Shown here: piece by piece, positions 7,587-15,858 of the stretch
Layout of the letters: each line of letters starts with the position of its first letter
Position numbering within the stretch: position 1 is the stretch's first letter
Notes under the pieces: model-generated
Seen by the model: only the letters and a program-made list of their open reading frames with translations
Told to the model about the DNA's origin: nothing
The model's database searches: none
Position numbers and translations under genes: made by a program
Source of the DNA: Streptomyces sp. ERV7
Lineage (GTDB): Bacteria > Actinomycetota > Actinomycetes > Streptomycetales > Streptomycetaceae
NCBI RefSeq assembly: GCF_001653515.1
Contig: NZ_LYOY01000040.1
Location: 1,240,001-1,304,000, forward strand
Reading direction: 5' to 3'
DNA length: 64,000 nucleotides

Positions 7587-8543
7587 TCAGTCCACCGTCA
7601 CGTAGTCGGGGCCGGAGTAACGGCCGGTCGCCAGCTTCTGACGCTGCATCAGCAGGTCGTTGAGCAGCGAGGAGGCGCCGAAGCGGAACCAGTGGTTATC
7701 CAGCCAGTCCTCGCCCACGGTCTCGTTGACCAGGACCAGGAACTTGATGGCGTCCTTGGTCGAGCGGATGCCGCCGGCGGGCTTCACGCCGATCTGGACG
7801 CCGGTCTGGGCGCGGTAGTCGCGCACCGCCTCCAGGAGGACCAGGGTGTTGGCGGGCGTCGCGTTCACCGCGACCTTGCCGGTCGACGTCTTGATGAAGT
7901 CGGCGCCGCCCATCATGCCGAGCCAGGAGGCGCGGCGGATGTTGTCGTACGTGGAGAGCTCGCCGGTCTCGAAGATGACCTTGAGGCGGGCCTTGTCACC
8001 GCACTCGGCCTTCACGGCCGCGATCTCCTCGTACACCTTGAGGTAGTGGCCGGCCAGGAACGCGCCCCGGTCGATCACCATGTCGATCTCGTCGGCGCCC
8101 GCGGCCACGGCGTCGCGCACGTCCGCGAGCTTGACCGGGAGGGCGGCGCGGCCGGCCGGGAAGGCGGTCGCGACGGACGCGACCTTCACGGTCGAGCCCT
8201 TCAGGGTCTCCTTGGCGGTGGCCACCATGTCGGGGTAGACACAGACGGCGGCGGTGGCCGGGGTGGTGCGGTCCAGCGGGTCGGGGTGGACGGCCTTGGC
8301 GGCGAGCGCCCGGACCTTGCCCGGGGTGTCCGCGCCTTCGAGCGTCGTCAGGTCGATCATCGAGATGGCCAGGTCGATGGCGTACGCCTTGGCCGTCGTC
8401 TTGATCGAACGGGTGCCGAGGGACGCGGCGCGCGCTTCCAGGCCCACCGGATCGATGCCGGGGAGCCCGTGGAGGAAGCGGCGCAGTGCCGCGTCCGACG
8501 CGGTCGCGTCGGCGAGGGTGGCTGCGGGTGCATTGGTGGGCAT
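7587..8543 (-). CDS. deoC: Deoxyribose-phosphate aldolase
   Basis: This 318-residue class I aldolase splits 2-deoxyribose-5-phosphate into glyceraldehyde-3-phosphate and acetaldehyde. The Schiff-base Lys lies in DFIKTSTGK, the second Lys in GVKPAGGIR, and the conserved Asp in IDMVIDRG. The frame is open further upstream, but the ATG at 8543 (MPTNAPAATLAD) is chosen because the extension has no family resemblance and would cover the operator. An in-frame GTG at 8549 is the alternative. It leads the operon deoC-aldh-aldh-like, with the shared palindrome 19 bases upstream. Confidence 0.95.
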   Translation of the reverse strand: MPTNAPAATLADATASDAALRRFLHGLPGIDPVGLEARAASLGTRSIKTTAKAYAIDLAISMIDLTTLEGADTPGKVRALAAKAVHPDPLDRTTPATAAVCVYPDMVATAKETLKGSTVKVASVATAFPAGRAALPVKLADVRDAVAAGADEIDMVIDRGAFLAGHYLKVYEEIAAVKAECGDKARLKVIFETGELSTYDNIRRASWLGMMGGADFIKTSTGKVAVNATPANTLVLLEAVRDYRAQTGVQIGVKPAGGIRSTKDAIKFLVLVNETVGEDWLDNHWFRFGASSLLNDLLMQRQKLATGRYSGPDYVTVD

Positions 8544-8562
8544 GGTCACCAGATGAGCATAT

Positions 8563-8574
8563 CTACGCGCGTAG
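8563..8574. promoter_or_regulatory. Palindromic operator CTACGCGCGTAG upstream of deoC
   Basis: This perfect 12-base palindrome lies 19 bases before the deoC start and is identical to those upstream of add and the purine nucleoside phosphorylase gene. Relative to the gene it is in the opposite sense of the flanks (AT lies downstream), as expected for a symmetric site. The divergent gene at 8788 is 213 bases away. Confidence 0.75.
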
Positions 8575-8787
8575 CGTCCTGTACAGCCCCGCTGACCAGG
8601 GCTGCTTCGGAACGAGGGCTTCCGGTCGCCTGTCACGCCGCTGTGACAGGGAGCGGACGGCTCCGATGAACAAGATCATTAGATTTGCTGACGCAGCCCG
8701 CCGAAAGCTCAACCGCCCCACTCGGACGAGAACACAGCGGCATGCGGCTCTTCCCTTCCCCGATCACCTGTCTCCCTGGGAGTCGTC

Positions 8788-10236
8788 ATGCGTCACGTCC
8801 TCCGCACCGCCCTCGCCACCGCGGTCGTCGCCGGTGTCGCCCTCACCCCGGTCGTCACCGCGACCACCGCGCTCGCCGCGCCTTCCGTCCCGAAGTCGGC
8901 CGCCGCCAAGACCACCGAGACCCGTTACTCCGGCTACCCCGTCTACCTCGCCAAGGGCTATGTCGCGGTACTGCGCAACCGTGTCTCCGACGGCGGCCCC
9001 GAGGCGTGGATCCGCGCGGTGAACCCGAACTGGCAGCGCGGTGACGACTACATGGGCCGCCTCATGGCGAAGCTGGACCGGGACACGACGAGCGCCACGG
9101 TCGACGGGCTGCGGCTGAGCCTGCGGAACCTGGACGGCGATGTGCCGCTCCTCAAGCTCGACGGCGCGGGCGAGAGCCGGACGATCATGCTCCCCGAGCG
9201 CAAGAACGACGTGGACGGCGTGCTGGTGTCCACCGTCCCGCTCAAGGGCGGCCTGACCGCCATGGTCTACCGCTACGGCAGCCGGCACGTCTACTACGGG
9301 GCCACCGTCCTCAAGGGCAAGGACAACGAGGAGATCGGCCACCTCAAGGCGGGCGGCGGCTACGCGCTCAAGGACACCAAGGTCTTCAACGGCATCCAGG
9401 TGACCCTGGACTTCCGCGGCGACGTCACCTCCGTCCAGGACCACGGCAGCGACGGCCAGGGCCCCGAGACCCCGGTCGGCACGGACCTCGGCAAGCGCAA
9501 GCTGGCCGACGGCACGTACGGCGAGCTGTGGAAGAGGGGCACGGGCTGGTACGTCCTGGAGCTCGGCGCCAAGGACGGCAAGCAGCGCGGCTCCCTCTCG
9601 GTCGGCGGCCCGAACCGGCAGGGCGTCGAGCGCGGCGCGCAGGTCGGCGGCATGTGGGTCGGCGTGAACACCGGCGGCAAGGTGGGCTCCTGGCTCAACC
9701 CGGCGGGCGGCTTCGACGGCGAGGTCGACTCCACCAAGGGCTGCACGGCCTTCCGCACCAGCGGCACCCCCTTCAAGGGGCTGAGCCTGCGGCTGTCCAA
9801 CGGCCCCGGGGGCGCCGTCGCCGAGGTACTGAACGTGAACGACGGCTCGGTCTACGACCGCCTCTCCACCGGCGACATGTACGGCCTGCTGGACGGCGCC
9901 CAGGTGCGGGACCTGCCGAGCGGGCCGACGTTCCGGATGCGCGTGCACGGCGGCAAGAGCGCCTGGGCCGCCGTCAAGTTCCCGCAGAAGCCGGCCGGCC
10001 GGGGCTGCGCGGTCACCACGGGCACCTCGAAGACCGCCGGTACCGGCGTCGGCGCCCAGACCGTCACCGCCGGCACGCGGATCGTGCCCAAGGGCGCCGT
10101 CGCGGCCGGTGCCGAGGTCGAGGAGGGCAAGGACGGCAACACCGCGCTCGTCGCGGGCGGCGCGGGCCTCGCGTCCGTGGGCCTGGCCGGGCTCGGGTTC
10201 GTCGCGATGCGGCGCCGGGCGGGTGCCCGCGGCTGA
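8788..10236 (+). CDS. Large secreted protein with C-terminal membrane anchor
   Basis: This 482-residue protein has a Sec signal peptide (first 31 residues, ending TTALAAP). An ectodomain of about 400 residues follows, rich in Gly, Asp and Lys. The C-terminus has a spacer, the hydrophobic segment NTALVAGGAGLASVGLAGLG, and a basic tail (MRRRAGARG). This is the layout of a cell-wall or membrane-displayed protein, but no LPxTG or LAxTG motif is present before the last helix. The middle contains about three similar KxxDGTYGELW / GLxLRLSNG-like segments. Function is not recognised. A strong terminator follows. Confidence 0.8.
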   Translation: MRHVLRTALATAVVAGVALTPVVTATTALAAPSVPKSAAAKTTETRYSGYPVYLAKGYVAVLRNRVSDGGPEAWIRAVNPNWQRGDDYMGRLMAKLDRDTTSATVDGLRLSLRNLDGDVPLLKLDGAGESRTIMLPERKNDVDGVLVSTVPLKGGLTAMVYRYGSRHVYYGATVLKGKDNEEIGHLKAGGGYALKDTKVFNGIQVTLDFRGDVTSVQDHGSDGQGPETPVGTDLGKRKLADGTYGELWKRGTGWYVLELGAKDGKQRGSLSVGGPNRQGVERGAQVGGMWVGVNTGGKVGSWLNPAGGFDGEVDSTKGCTAFRTSGTPFKGLSLRLSNGPGGAVAEVLNVNDGSVYDRLSTGDMYGLLDGAQVRDLPSGPTFRMRVHGGKSAWAAVKFPQKPAGRGCAVTTGTSKTAGTGVGAQTVTAGTRIVPKGAVAAGAEVEEGKDGNTALVAGGAGLASVGLAGLGFVAMRRRAGARG

Positions 10237-10252
10237 CGTCCGTCGCTGACCC

Positions 10253-10284
10253 GGGGGTGCCGCCACGCCTGTGGCGGCACCCCC
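10253..10284 (+). terminator. Terminator after the large secreted protein gene
   Basis: GGGGGTGCCGCCAC pairs perfectly with GTGGCGGCACCCCC around a 4-base loop, 17 bases after the stop codon. Confidence 0.9.
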
Positions 10285-10367
10285 TCACGCGTGTTCCGGG
10301 GCGGTCGGCCGGGCGCGTCCGCGCCCTCTCTCGGCCCCGCTCGAACACGTAGTGCACAATCGGCCCC

Positions 10368-11000
10368 ATGACGAGCCCCACGCCGCCCGCCGAGCCCACC
10401 TACGCCGACCGCGTCTACCGGTCACCCGGCGGTATCGCCGGAGGCGCGCTGCTGCTCGCGCTCGGGCTGTGGCTCGCCGGCGACGCGATCGTGAGCGGGC
10501 ACGGCAGCGCGCCCTGGCTGGCGCTGGCCGGGCTGATCTGTGCCGTGCCGCTGGTCTTCGCGTTCACCGTCCGGCCGGCCGTGTTCGCCAACGACGACCG
10601 GATGCGGGTGCGCAACCCGTTCCGGACGATCACGCTGCCGTGGGCGGCGGTCGCGGACGTACGGGCCGGGTACTCCAGCGAGGTGTTCGACCAGAGCGGG
10701 ACGAAGTACCAGCTGTGGTCGATCCCCGTGTCGCTGCGGCAGCGCAAGCGGGCCGCGCGGGCGCAGGTGCGGGACGCGGCGTCCGATCCGTACGGGCGTA
10801 CGTCGGCCACCGCCGGGGCCGACGAGAAGTCTCGGCTCGCGTCCGCGGACCGCACCATTCGTGAGCTGCGGGAGCTCGCGGAGCGGAACGCGGGGCGCGA
10901 GGGGGCGCAGGGTGCGCCGAGTGTGCGGTGGGCCTATGAGGTCATCGCGCCCGCGGCGGCGGGGGCTGTGCTGCTCGCGGTGCTGCTCGCGGTGGCGTGA
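10368..11000 (+). CDS. PH-domain (bPH) membrane protein
   Basis: The protein has 210 residues. Two membrane helices occupy residues 22-70 (GALLLALGLWLAGDAIV and LALAGLICAVPLVFAF). A bacterial PH-like domain follows (FANDDRMRVRNPFRTITLPWAAVADV), then a charged helical region and a last C-terminal helix (APAAAGAVLLAVLLAVA). The N-terminus faces the cytoplasm by the positive-inside pattern. These proteins are widespread in actinobacteria with no known role. The ATG at 10368 begins a normal-looking N-terminus. Confidence 0.82.
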   Translation: MTSPTPPAEPTYADRVYRSPGGIAGGALLLALGLWLAGDAIVSGHGSAPWLALAGLICAVPLVFAFTVRPAVFANDDRMRVRNPFRTITLPWAAVADVRAGYSSEVFDQSGTKYQLWSIPVSLRQRKRAARAQVRDAASDPYGRTSATAGADEKSRLASADRTIRELRELAERNAGREGAQGAPSVRWAYEVIAPAAAGAVLLAVLLAVA

Positions 11001-11040
11001 ACCGGTGCGGGTCGCGCTTTCGGGTGCGGGCCGGCGGTGG

Positions 11041-11074
11041 GTTGCTCGCGCGGTTCCCCGCCCCTGAAAGCAGC
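11041..11074 (-). repeat. Dispersed repeat copy (GGGGCGCGGGGAACTGCG family, reverse orientation)
   Basis: The plus strand reads GCGCGGTTCCCCGCCCCTG, the reverse complement of the family core. It sits between the PH-domain gene and the stop of the mannosyltransferase gene and may act as part of their shared 3' region. Confidence 0.6.
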
Positions 11075-11076
11075 CG

Positions 11077-12306
11077 TCACGGGGCGCCCGGCCAGACCAG
11101 GAGCATGTACGCGCCCAGCCACGCCGATGACAGTGCTGCCGCGCCCAGCAGCAGTACCGCCACATGGCGTCTTGCCCGGGACAGGGCCACTGCCAGGGGG
11201 AGGAGGAGGGGGAAGCCGGGGAGGAGGAAGCGGGCTCTGGGGAAGTAGACGCCGCCGCTGCCCAGGACCACCAGGAGCAGTACTCCCGAGAAGATCAGCA
11301 GCGCCGGTGGCTGGCGGTCCGCGAGGCAGAGCAGGAACAGGAAGCCCGTCAGGATCAGGACCAGCGAGACGACCACCAGGAACAGCGCGGGCGAGCGGTC
11401 GTAGACCAGCAGGGCGCGCAGCTCGCGCAGGGTGTCGGCGCCGCCGTCCCACTCGTTCTTCCACAGCCGCTGGACCGCGAAGTAGCCGTCCCAGCGGCCC
11501 AGCCGGGCCCCGACCCAGGCGACGAAGCCGAACCAGCCCAGGGGGGCGAGGAGCGCCCCGGTGAGCGGGTCCCGCGCCGGGCCGCCGCGCCACAGCGCGG
11601 CCAGGGCCGCCGCCACGACGGCCGCCGCGACCGCGATGCCCGTCGGCCGGGTCAGTCCCGCCAGCGAGGCCAGCGCCCCGGCCGCCACCCAGCGGCCCGT
11701 CAGGACGCAGTACAGCGACCACGCGGCGAGCGCCGTGAAGAGGGATTCGGTGTAGCCCATCCACTGCACGACGGCCACCGGCAGCGCGCCCCACAGGACG
11801 GTCAGGACGGTCCCGGCGCGCCGTCCGTACAGCCGGTCCCCGACCGCGAAGACCCCCCAGGCCGCGGCCGACGAGCAGAGCACCGCCACCACCAGGCCCA
11901 CGCTCGCGCGCGAGCCGGGCGTGACGGCCGCGACCGCCTTGACCACGGCCGGGTAGAGCGGGAAGAACGCCAGGTTGTTGTGGTAGGGCCGGGTGCCGAG
12001 CTCGTGGTCGTAGCCGTGGTCGGCGATGCCCAGGTACCAGACCGAGTCCCACGAGGTGGCGAGCGTCGTCCACACGCCGTGGTGCTGGAGGTGCGCCCAG
12101 CGGGCGAGGACCGCGAGGCCGAGCAGCCGTACCGCGAGATGGCCCAGGAGAGCGGGCGCGGCCCGGGCGAACGCCGCCCGGGCCGTGGCCCCGATGAGAC
12201 GCGGACCGTCCCCGCCGCCCCGCCCCCGGGGGCCGCGGGCCGCGGGGACGCGGCGGCGGCCCGTACGGCTGGGCGTAGGGGCCGCCGGTGAGACGGTCGG
12301 GGGCAC
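11077..12306 (-). CDS. PIG-V-like mannosyltransferase, integral membrane
   Basis: This 409-residue protein has a basic, probably cytoplasmic, N-terminal 45 residues and about nine or ten membrane helices. The first extracytoplasmic loop holds WDSVWYLGIADHGY with its acidic residue, followed by FFPLYP. These are hallmarks of the PIG-V/GPI mannosyltransferase II-like GT-C family that uses polyprenyl-phosphate-mannose. A YTESLF segment and an RPTG segment follow in conserved places. The likely role is mannosylation of a cell-envelope glycan or protein; the acceptor is unknown. It is an isolated gene. Confidence 0.82.
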   Translation of the reverse strand: MPPTVSPAAPTPSRTGRRRVPAARGPRGRGGGDGPRLIGATARAAFARAAPALLGHLAVRLLGLAVLARWAHLQHHGVWTTLATSWDSVWYLGIADHGYDHELGTRPYHNNLAFFPLYPAVVKAVAAVTPGSRASVGLVVAVLCSSAAAWGVFAVGDRLYGRRAGTVLTVLWGALPVAVVQWMGYTESLFTALAAWSLYCVLTGRWVAAGALASLAGLTRPTGIAVAAAVVAAALAALWRGGPARDPLTGALLAPLGWFGFVAWVGARLGRWDGYFAVQRLWKNEWDGGADTLRELRALLVYDRSPALFLVVVSLVLILTGFLFLLCLADRQPPALLIFSGVLLLVVLGSGGVYFPRARFLLPGFPLLLPLAVALSRARRHVAVLLLGAAALSSAWLGAYMLLVWPGAP

Positions 12307-12485
12307 GGCGGTGCTCCTGGGCTCGGCGGGCGGTTCCGGGCCACCTTTTCTCGGATGATCCGGAAGGGCCGGGGCCGCTGCGCCGGTCGCCGTACGGGAT
12401 TCACTCGTACGGGGCCCTTCGCCGGGCGGGAAGGCGGGTGGGGCGGTGGGGTGCCGTGCCGTCGTCGGGCCGCGGGCCGTACGGG

Positions 12486-12535
12486 TTCCTGGCGCGGTTC
12501 CCCGCGCCCCCGGGTACTCGCGGGCGCGGGGAAGA
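12486..12535 (-). repeat. Dispersed repeat copy upstream of the mannosyltransferase gene
   Basis: The block GGCGCGGTTCCCCGCGCCCCC is a reverse-orientation member of the same family, with an added CGCGGGCGCGGGGA palindrome. The 240 bases between 12306 and 12546 otherwise show no coding or RNA feature. Confidence 0.55.
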
Positions 12536-12545
12536 CGTCAGGCGC

Positions 12546-14222
12546 TCAGATGCCCGCCGCTGCCGCCAGGTCCCGCTTGATGCCGGTCAGCAGCTCCGTC
12601 GCCTTGGCACGGGCCTCGTCCAGCGCCTCGGCGGACGCCACCGGGACCACCACCTCCAGGTAGCACTTGAGCTTCGGCTCGGTGCCGCTGGGGCGGACGA
12701 TCACTCGGGCGCCTTCGAGGTAGTAGCGCAGACCGTCGGTCGGCGGCAGTTCCCCGGTGCCCTCGGTGAGGTCCTCGGCCTTGGTGACCGCCAGGCCCGC
12801 CAGCGAGGCCGGCGTCTTCTCGCGCAGTCGCCGCATCGCGTCGGAGATGACGGTCAGGTCCTCCACCCGCACCGACAGCTGGTCGGTGGCGTGCAGCCCG
12901 TGCCGGACGGCCAGGTCGTCCAGCAGGTCCTGGAGCGTGCGCCCCTGCTCCTTCAGGACGGACGCGAGCTCCGCGACGAGCAGGGCGGCGGTGATGCCGT
13001 CCTTGTCGCGTACGCCGTCGGGGTCGACGCAGTAGCCCAGCGCCTCCTCGTAGCCGTACCGCAGACCGTCCACGCGGGCGATCCACTTGAAGCCGGTCAG
13101 CGTCTCCTCGTAGCCGAGACCGGCCGCCTCGGCGATCCGGCCGAGCAGCGAGGACGAGACGATGGACTCGGCGAAGACGCCGCTCACGCCCCGGTCGACC
13201 AGGTGCTGGGCGAGCAGCGAGCCGACCTCGTCGCCGCGCAGCATCCGCCAGCCGCCCTCCACCGACGCGTCCGGCACGGCGACCGCGCAGCGGTCCGCGT
13301 CCGGGTCGTTGGCGATGACGATGTCCGGGGCGACGGCGCGCGCGGCCTCGAAGGCGAGGTCCATCGCGCCCGGCTCCTCCGGGTTGGGGAACGCCACCGT
13401 CGGGAACGCCGGATCCGGTTCGGCCTGCTCGGCCACCAGCGCCGGCGGCGGGAAGCCCGCCCGGGCGAAGGCCGCCGTCAGGACGTCCTTGCCGACGCCG
13501 TGCATGGCCGTGTAGACGACGCGGGCGGTGCGCGGGGACCCGGGGGTCAGCACCGTGTCCGTACGCGCCAGATAGGCCTCCAGGACCTCCTCGCCCAGCG
13601 TCTCCCATCCTCCCCCACTCTCGGCTTCGCTCGAGCGGGGGGACCCCCACTCAGGCCGCGGGACGTCGGCGAGCGAGGCGACCGCGGCGATCTCGGCGGC
13701 GATCTCGGCGTCGGCGGGCGGCACGATCTGCGAGCCGTCGCCGAGGTAGACCTTGTAGCCGTTGTCGCGCGGCGGGTTGTGGCTGGCGGTGACCTCGACG
13801 CCGGCGACGGCGCCCAGGTGCCTTATCGCGTACGCCAGGACGGGCGTCGGCAGCGGGCGCGGCAGCACGACGGCCCTGAGGCCCGCGCCGGTCATCACGG
13901 CGGCCGTGTCGCGCGCGAAGTCGGCCGACTTGTAGCGCGCGTCGTACCCGACGACGACCAGGCCGTCGCCCTGGCCCTTCGCCTTCAGGTACGCGGCGAG
14001 CCCGGCGGCGGCGCGGATGACGACCGAGCGGTTCATCCGCATCGGCCCGGCGCCCAGCTCGCCGCGCAGCCCGGCGGTGCCGAACTGGAGCGTGCCGCCG
14101 AACCGGTCGGCCAGCTCGTCGAGCTCCTCGTTGTCGATGAGCTTGGCCAGCTCCTCGCGCGTCTCGCCGTCCGGGTCCTCGGCCAGCCAGGCCTTGGCCC
14201 GCGCGATCAGGTCCTGCGTCAC
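12546..14222 (-). CDS. Phosphohexomutase-family phospho-sugar mutase, likely phosphopentomutase
   Basis: This 558-residue enzyme of the alpha-D-phosphohexomutase superfamily has the phosphoserine loop TASHNPP, the metal loop DPDADR, the sugar-selectivity loop GYEEALGY and the phosphate-binding RPSGTEPKLK. Annotated relatives are called phosphomannomutase, but long members of this subgroup act on pentose phosphates. The gene starts 29 bases after the purine nucleoside phosphorylase gene, whose product is (deoxy)ribose-1-phosphate, so phosphopentomutase activity is the better inference. About 17 residues (WGSPRSSEAESGGGWETL region, near residues 190-205) come from an inserted dispersed repeat. 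Confidence 0.88.
   Translation of the reverse strand: MTQDLIARAKAWLAEDPDGETREELAKLIDNEELDELADRFGGTLQFGTAGLRGELGAGPMRMNRSVVIRAAAGLAAYLKAKGQGDGLVVVGYDARYKSADFARDTAAVMTGAGLRAVVLPRPLPTPVLAYAIRHLGAVAGVEVTASHNPPRDNGYKVYLGDGSQIVPPADAEIAAEIAAVASLADVPRPEWGSPRSSEAESGGGWETLGEEVLEAYLARTDTVLTPGSPRTARVVYTAMHGVGKDVLTAAFARAGFPPPALVAEQAEPDPAFPTVAFPNPEEPGAMDLAFEAARAVAPDIVIANDPDADRCAVAVPDASVEGGWRMLRGDEVGSLLAQHLVDRGVSGVFAESIVSSSLLGRIAEAAGLGYEETLTGFKWIARVDGLRYGYEEALGYCVDPDGVRDKDGITAALLVAELASVLKEQGRTLQDLLDDLAVRHGLHATDQLSVRVEDLTVISDAMRRLREKTPASLAGLAVTKAEDLTEGTGELPPTDGLRYYLEGARVIVRPSGTEPKLKCYLEVVVPVASAEALDEARAKATELLTGIKRDLAAAAGI
13608..13651. repeat. Dispersed palindromic repeat inserted in frame inside the mutase gene
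   Basis: The plus strand reads CCTCCCCCACTCTCGGCTTC and then CTCGAGCGGGGGGACCCCCACT. I recognise this as a family normally found between Streptomyces genes. Arms CCCCCACTC and GAGCGGGGG can pair. Here it lies inside coding sequence and is read as Ser/Gly/Glu-rich residues without breaking the frame. Confidence 0.75.
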
Positions 14223-14251
14223 GTCGAAATCCCTTCCGGTACGGATCAGGG

Positions 14252-15076
14252 TCAGATGCGGTCGAGTACCCGGGTCAGCAGCGAGCCCATGCGCGCCGCC
14301 GAGTCACGGCCGGCCTGGAGCACCTCTTCGTGGTTGAGGGGCTCGCCGGTCAGGCCCGCGGCCAGGTTGGTGACCAGCGAGATGCCCAGCACCTCGGCGC
14401 CGGCCTCGCGGGCCGCGATGGCCTCCAGGACGGTCGACATGCCGACGAGGTCGCCACCGAGCACGCGGACCATGTTGATCTCGGCCGGGGTCTCGTAGTG
14501 CGGGCCGGGGAACTGGACGTACACGCCCTCTTCCAGCGACGAGTCGACCTCCTTGCACAGCGCGCGCAGGCGCGGCGAGTACAGGTCGGTGAGGTCCACG
14601 AAGTTGGCGCCGATGATCGGGGACGCGGCCGTGAGGTTGAGGTGGTCGCTGATCAGGACGGGCTGGCCCGGGCGCATGCCCTCGCGCAGACCGCCGCAGC
14701 CGTTGGTGAGGACGACGGTCTTGCAGCCGGCGGCGACGGCGGTGCGCACGCCGTGCGAGACGGCGGTGACGTCACGCTTCTCGTAGAAGTGCGTACGGCC
14801 CAGGAAGACCAGCGCGCGCTTCTCACCGATCTTGTACGAGCGGACCTTGCCGCCGTGGCCCTCGACGGCGGGCGGCGGGAAGCCGGGCAGCTCGGTGACC
14901 GGGAACTCGGCCTCGGGCTCACCGAGCGCGTCGACGGCCGGCGCCCAGCCGGAGCCCATCACGAGGGCGACGTCGTGGGTCTCGGCGCCGGTCAGCTCGC
15001 GCAGGCGCGCGGCGGCGGCGTCGGCGGCGGCGTGGGGGTCGCCCTGGATGTTGTCCGGAATAACAGATGCGTTCAC
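14252..15076 (-). CDS. Purine nucleoside phosphorylase
   Basis: This 274-residue enzyme cleaves inosine, guanosine and their deoxy forms with phosphate to the base and (deoxy)ribose-1-phosphate. It is the trimeric class: GSGWA phosphate loop, GRTHFYE, TNGCGGL, GPHYETPAE, MSTVLEA and SLVTNLAAG (base-binding Asn) are all present. The frame is open upstream, but the GTG at 15076 (VNASVIPDNIQGD) is chosen because the operator lies just before it. It leads a two-gene operon with the mutase. Confidence 0.93.
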   Translation of the reverse strand: MNASVIPDNIQGDPHAAADAAAARLRELTGAETHDVALVMGSGWAPAVDALGEPEAEFPVTELPGFPPPAVEGHGGKVRSYKIGEKRALVFLGRTHFYEKRDVTAVSHGVRTAVAAGCKTVVLTNGCGGLREGMRPGQPVLISDHLNLTAASPIIGANFVDLTDLYSPRLRALCKEVDSSLEEGVYVQFPGPHYETPAEINMVRVLGGDLVGMSTVLEAIAAREAGAEVLGISLVTNLAAGLTGEPLNHEEVLQAGRDSAARMGSLLTRVLDRI

Positions 15077-15101
15077 GACGACGAGGGTAACCGCTGTCTT
15101 C

Positions 15102-15113
15102 CTACGCGCGTAG
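15102..15113. promoter_or_regulatory. Palindromic operator CTACGCGCGTAG upstream of the purine nucleoside phosphorylase gene
   Basis: Third copy of the shared palindrome, 25 bases before the GTG start. In gene sense it reads ATCTACGCGCGTAGG, identical over 15 bases to the copy at add. Confidence 0.75.
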
Positions 15114-15268
15114 ATGACTGGCGCACAAGGGTGGGATCGTTGTCTTGTCGTTTCCGACGAGTGGGGGTACCGGGGGTTTGTCCGCGGGCCGGCCCTCCAC
15201 CGGCCCGCAGATGACCTCACGGCGAAAAAGGGGCGCGGGCAACCCGGCACGGTCCGCATGCGAAGGGG

Positions 15269-15706
15269 TCAGCAGGGGCGCTTCCTGAGCTCCATGACGT
15301 AGTCGTGAGGCGCGCCCGCCGACTCCGCCGCGTCGGCCAGTTCGCCCAGGTAGCGCGCGGACGGGAGTCCGCCCTCGTACGCGTTCAGGACGTAGATCCA
15401 CGCCGGCTCCTCCCCGTCCAGCGTGTCCACCCGCACCCGCATCCGGCGGTAGATGTCGAGGCCGACGCCTTCCCAGCGGTCCATCGAGTCCTCGTCGAGC
15501 GGGGCGATGTCGTACAGCGCGACGAACACCTGGGAGCGCGGCGCCTCCACGATCGTGGCGAGGGCGCCCTCCCAGCCCATCTGCTCCCCGCCGAAGGTCA
15601 GCCGCCAGCCGTTGAGCCAGCCGGTGCCGCGCAGCGGGGAGTGCGGGGCGCGGCGCGTCATCAGCCGCGGATCCATGTTGCCGGCGTACGCGGCGTAGAG
15701 CGACAT
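15269..15706 (-). CDS. Gamma-glutamylcyclotransferase-like protein
   Basis: The protein has 145 residues. The N-terminal LYAAYAGNMDPRLM matches the substrate-loop YxxNM of the GGCT-like (BtrG/AIG2) fold. The central MGWEGALATIV strand carries a Glu in the usual catalytic position, and Y-x-R near residue 90 (IYRRMRVRV) follows. Members remove gamma-glutamyl groups as 5-oxoproline; the substrate here is unknown. Start at 15706 (MSLYAAY) because the upstream 9 residues lack similarity. It is an isolated gene facing lpdA. Confidence 0.78.
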   Translation of the reverse strand: MSLYAAYAGNMDPRLMTRRAPHSPLRGTGWLNGWRLTFGGEQMGWEGALATIVEAPRSQVFVALYDIAPLDEDSMDRWEGVGLDIYRRMRVRVDTLDGEEPAWIYVLNAYEGGLPSARYLGELADAAESAGAPHDYVMELRKRPC

Positions 15707-15858
15707 GGTGTCGAGGGTACGACAGCGGCCCACGGGTGCCCGCGCGAGAATGGCACACGGGTGTGACAGCCGGATGGCGCCCCGGGGGGCGAAGCATCTT
15801 GAAGCGTGCGGGACAATGAGCTACGTACTGCATTCCACAATGCGAGGCGGACTTTTTC

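Noticed and set aside
12288..14498. 736-residue plus-strand open frame opposite the mutase gene
   Set aside because: It is the antisense shadow of the mutase gene, rich in Arg, Gly and Val with no domain. High GC makes such frames routine here.
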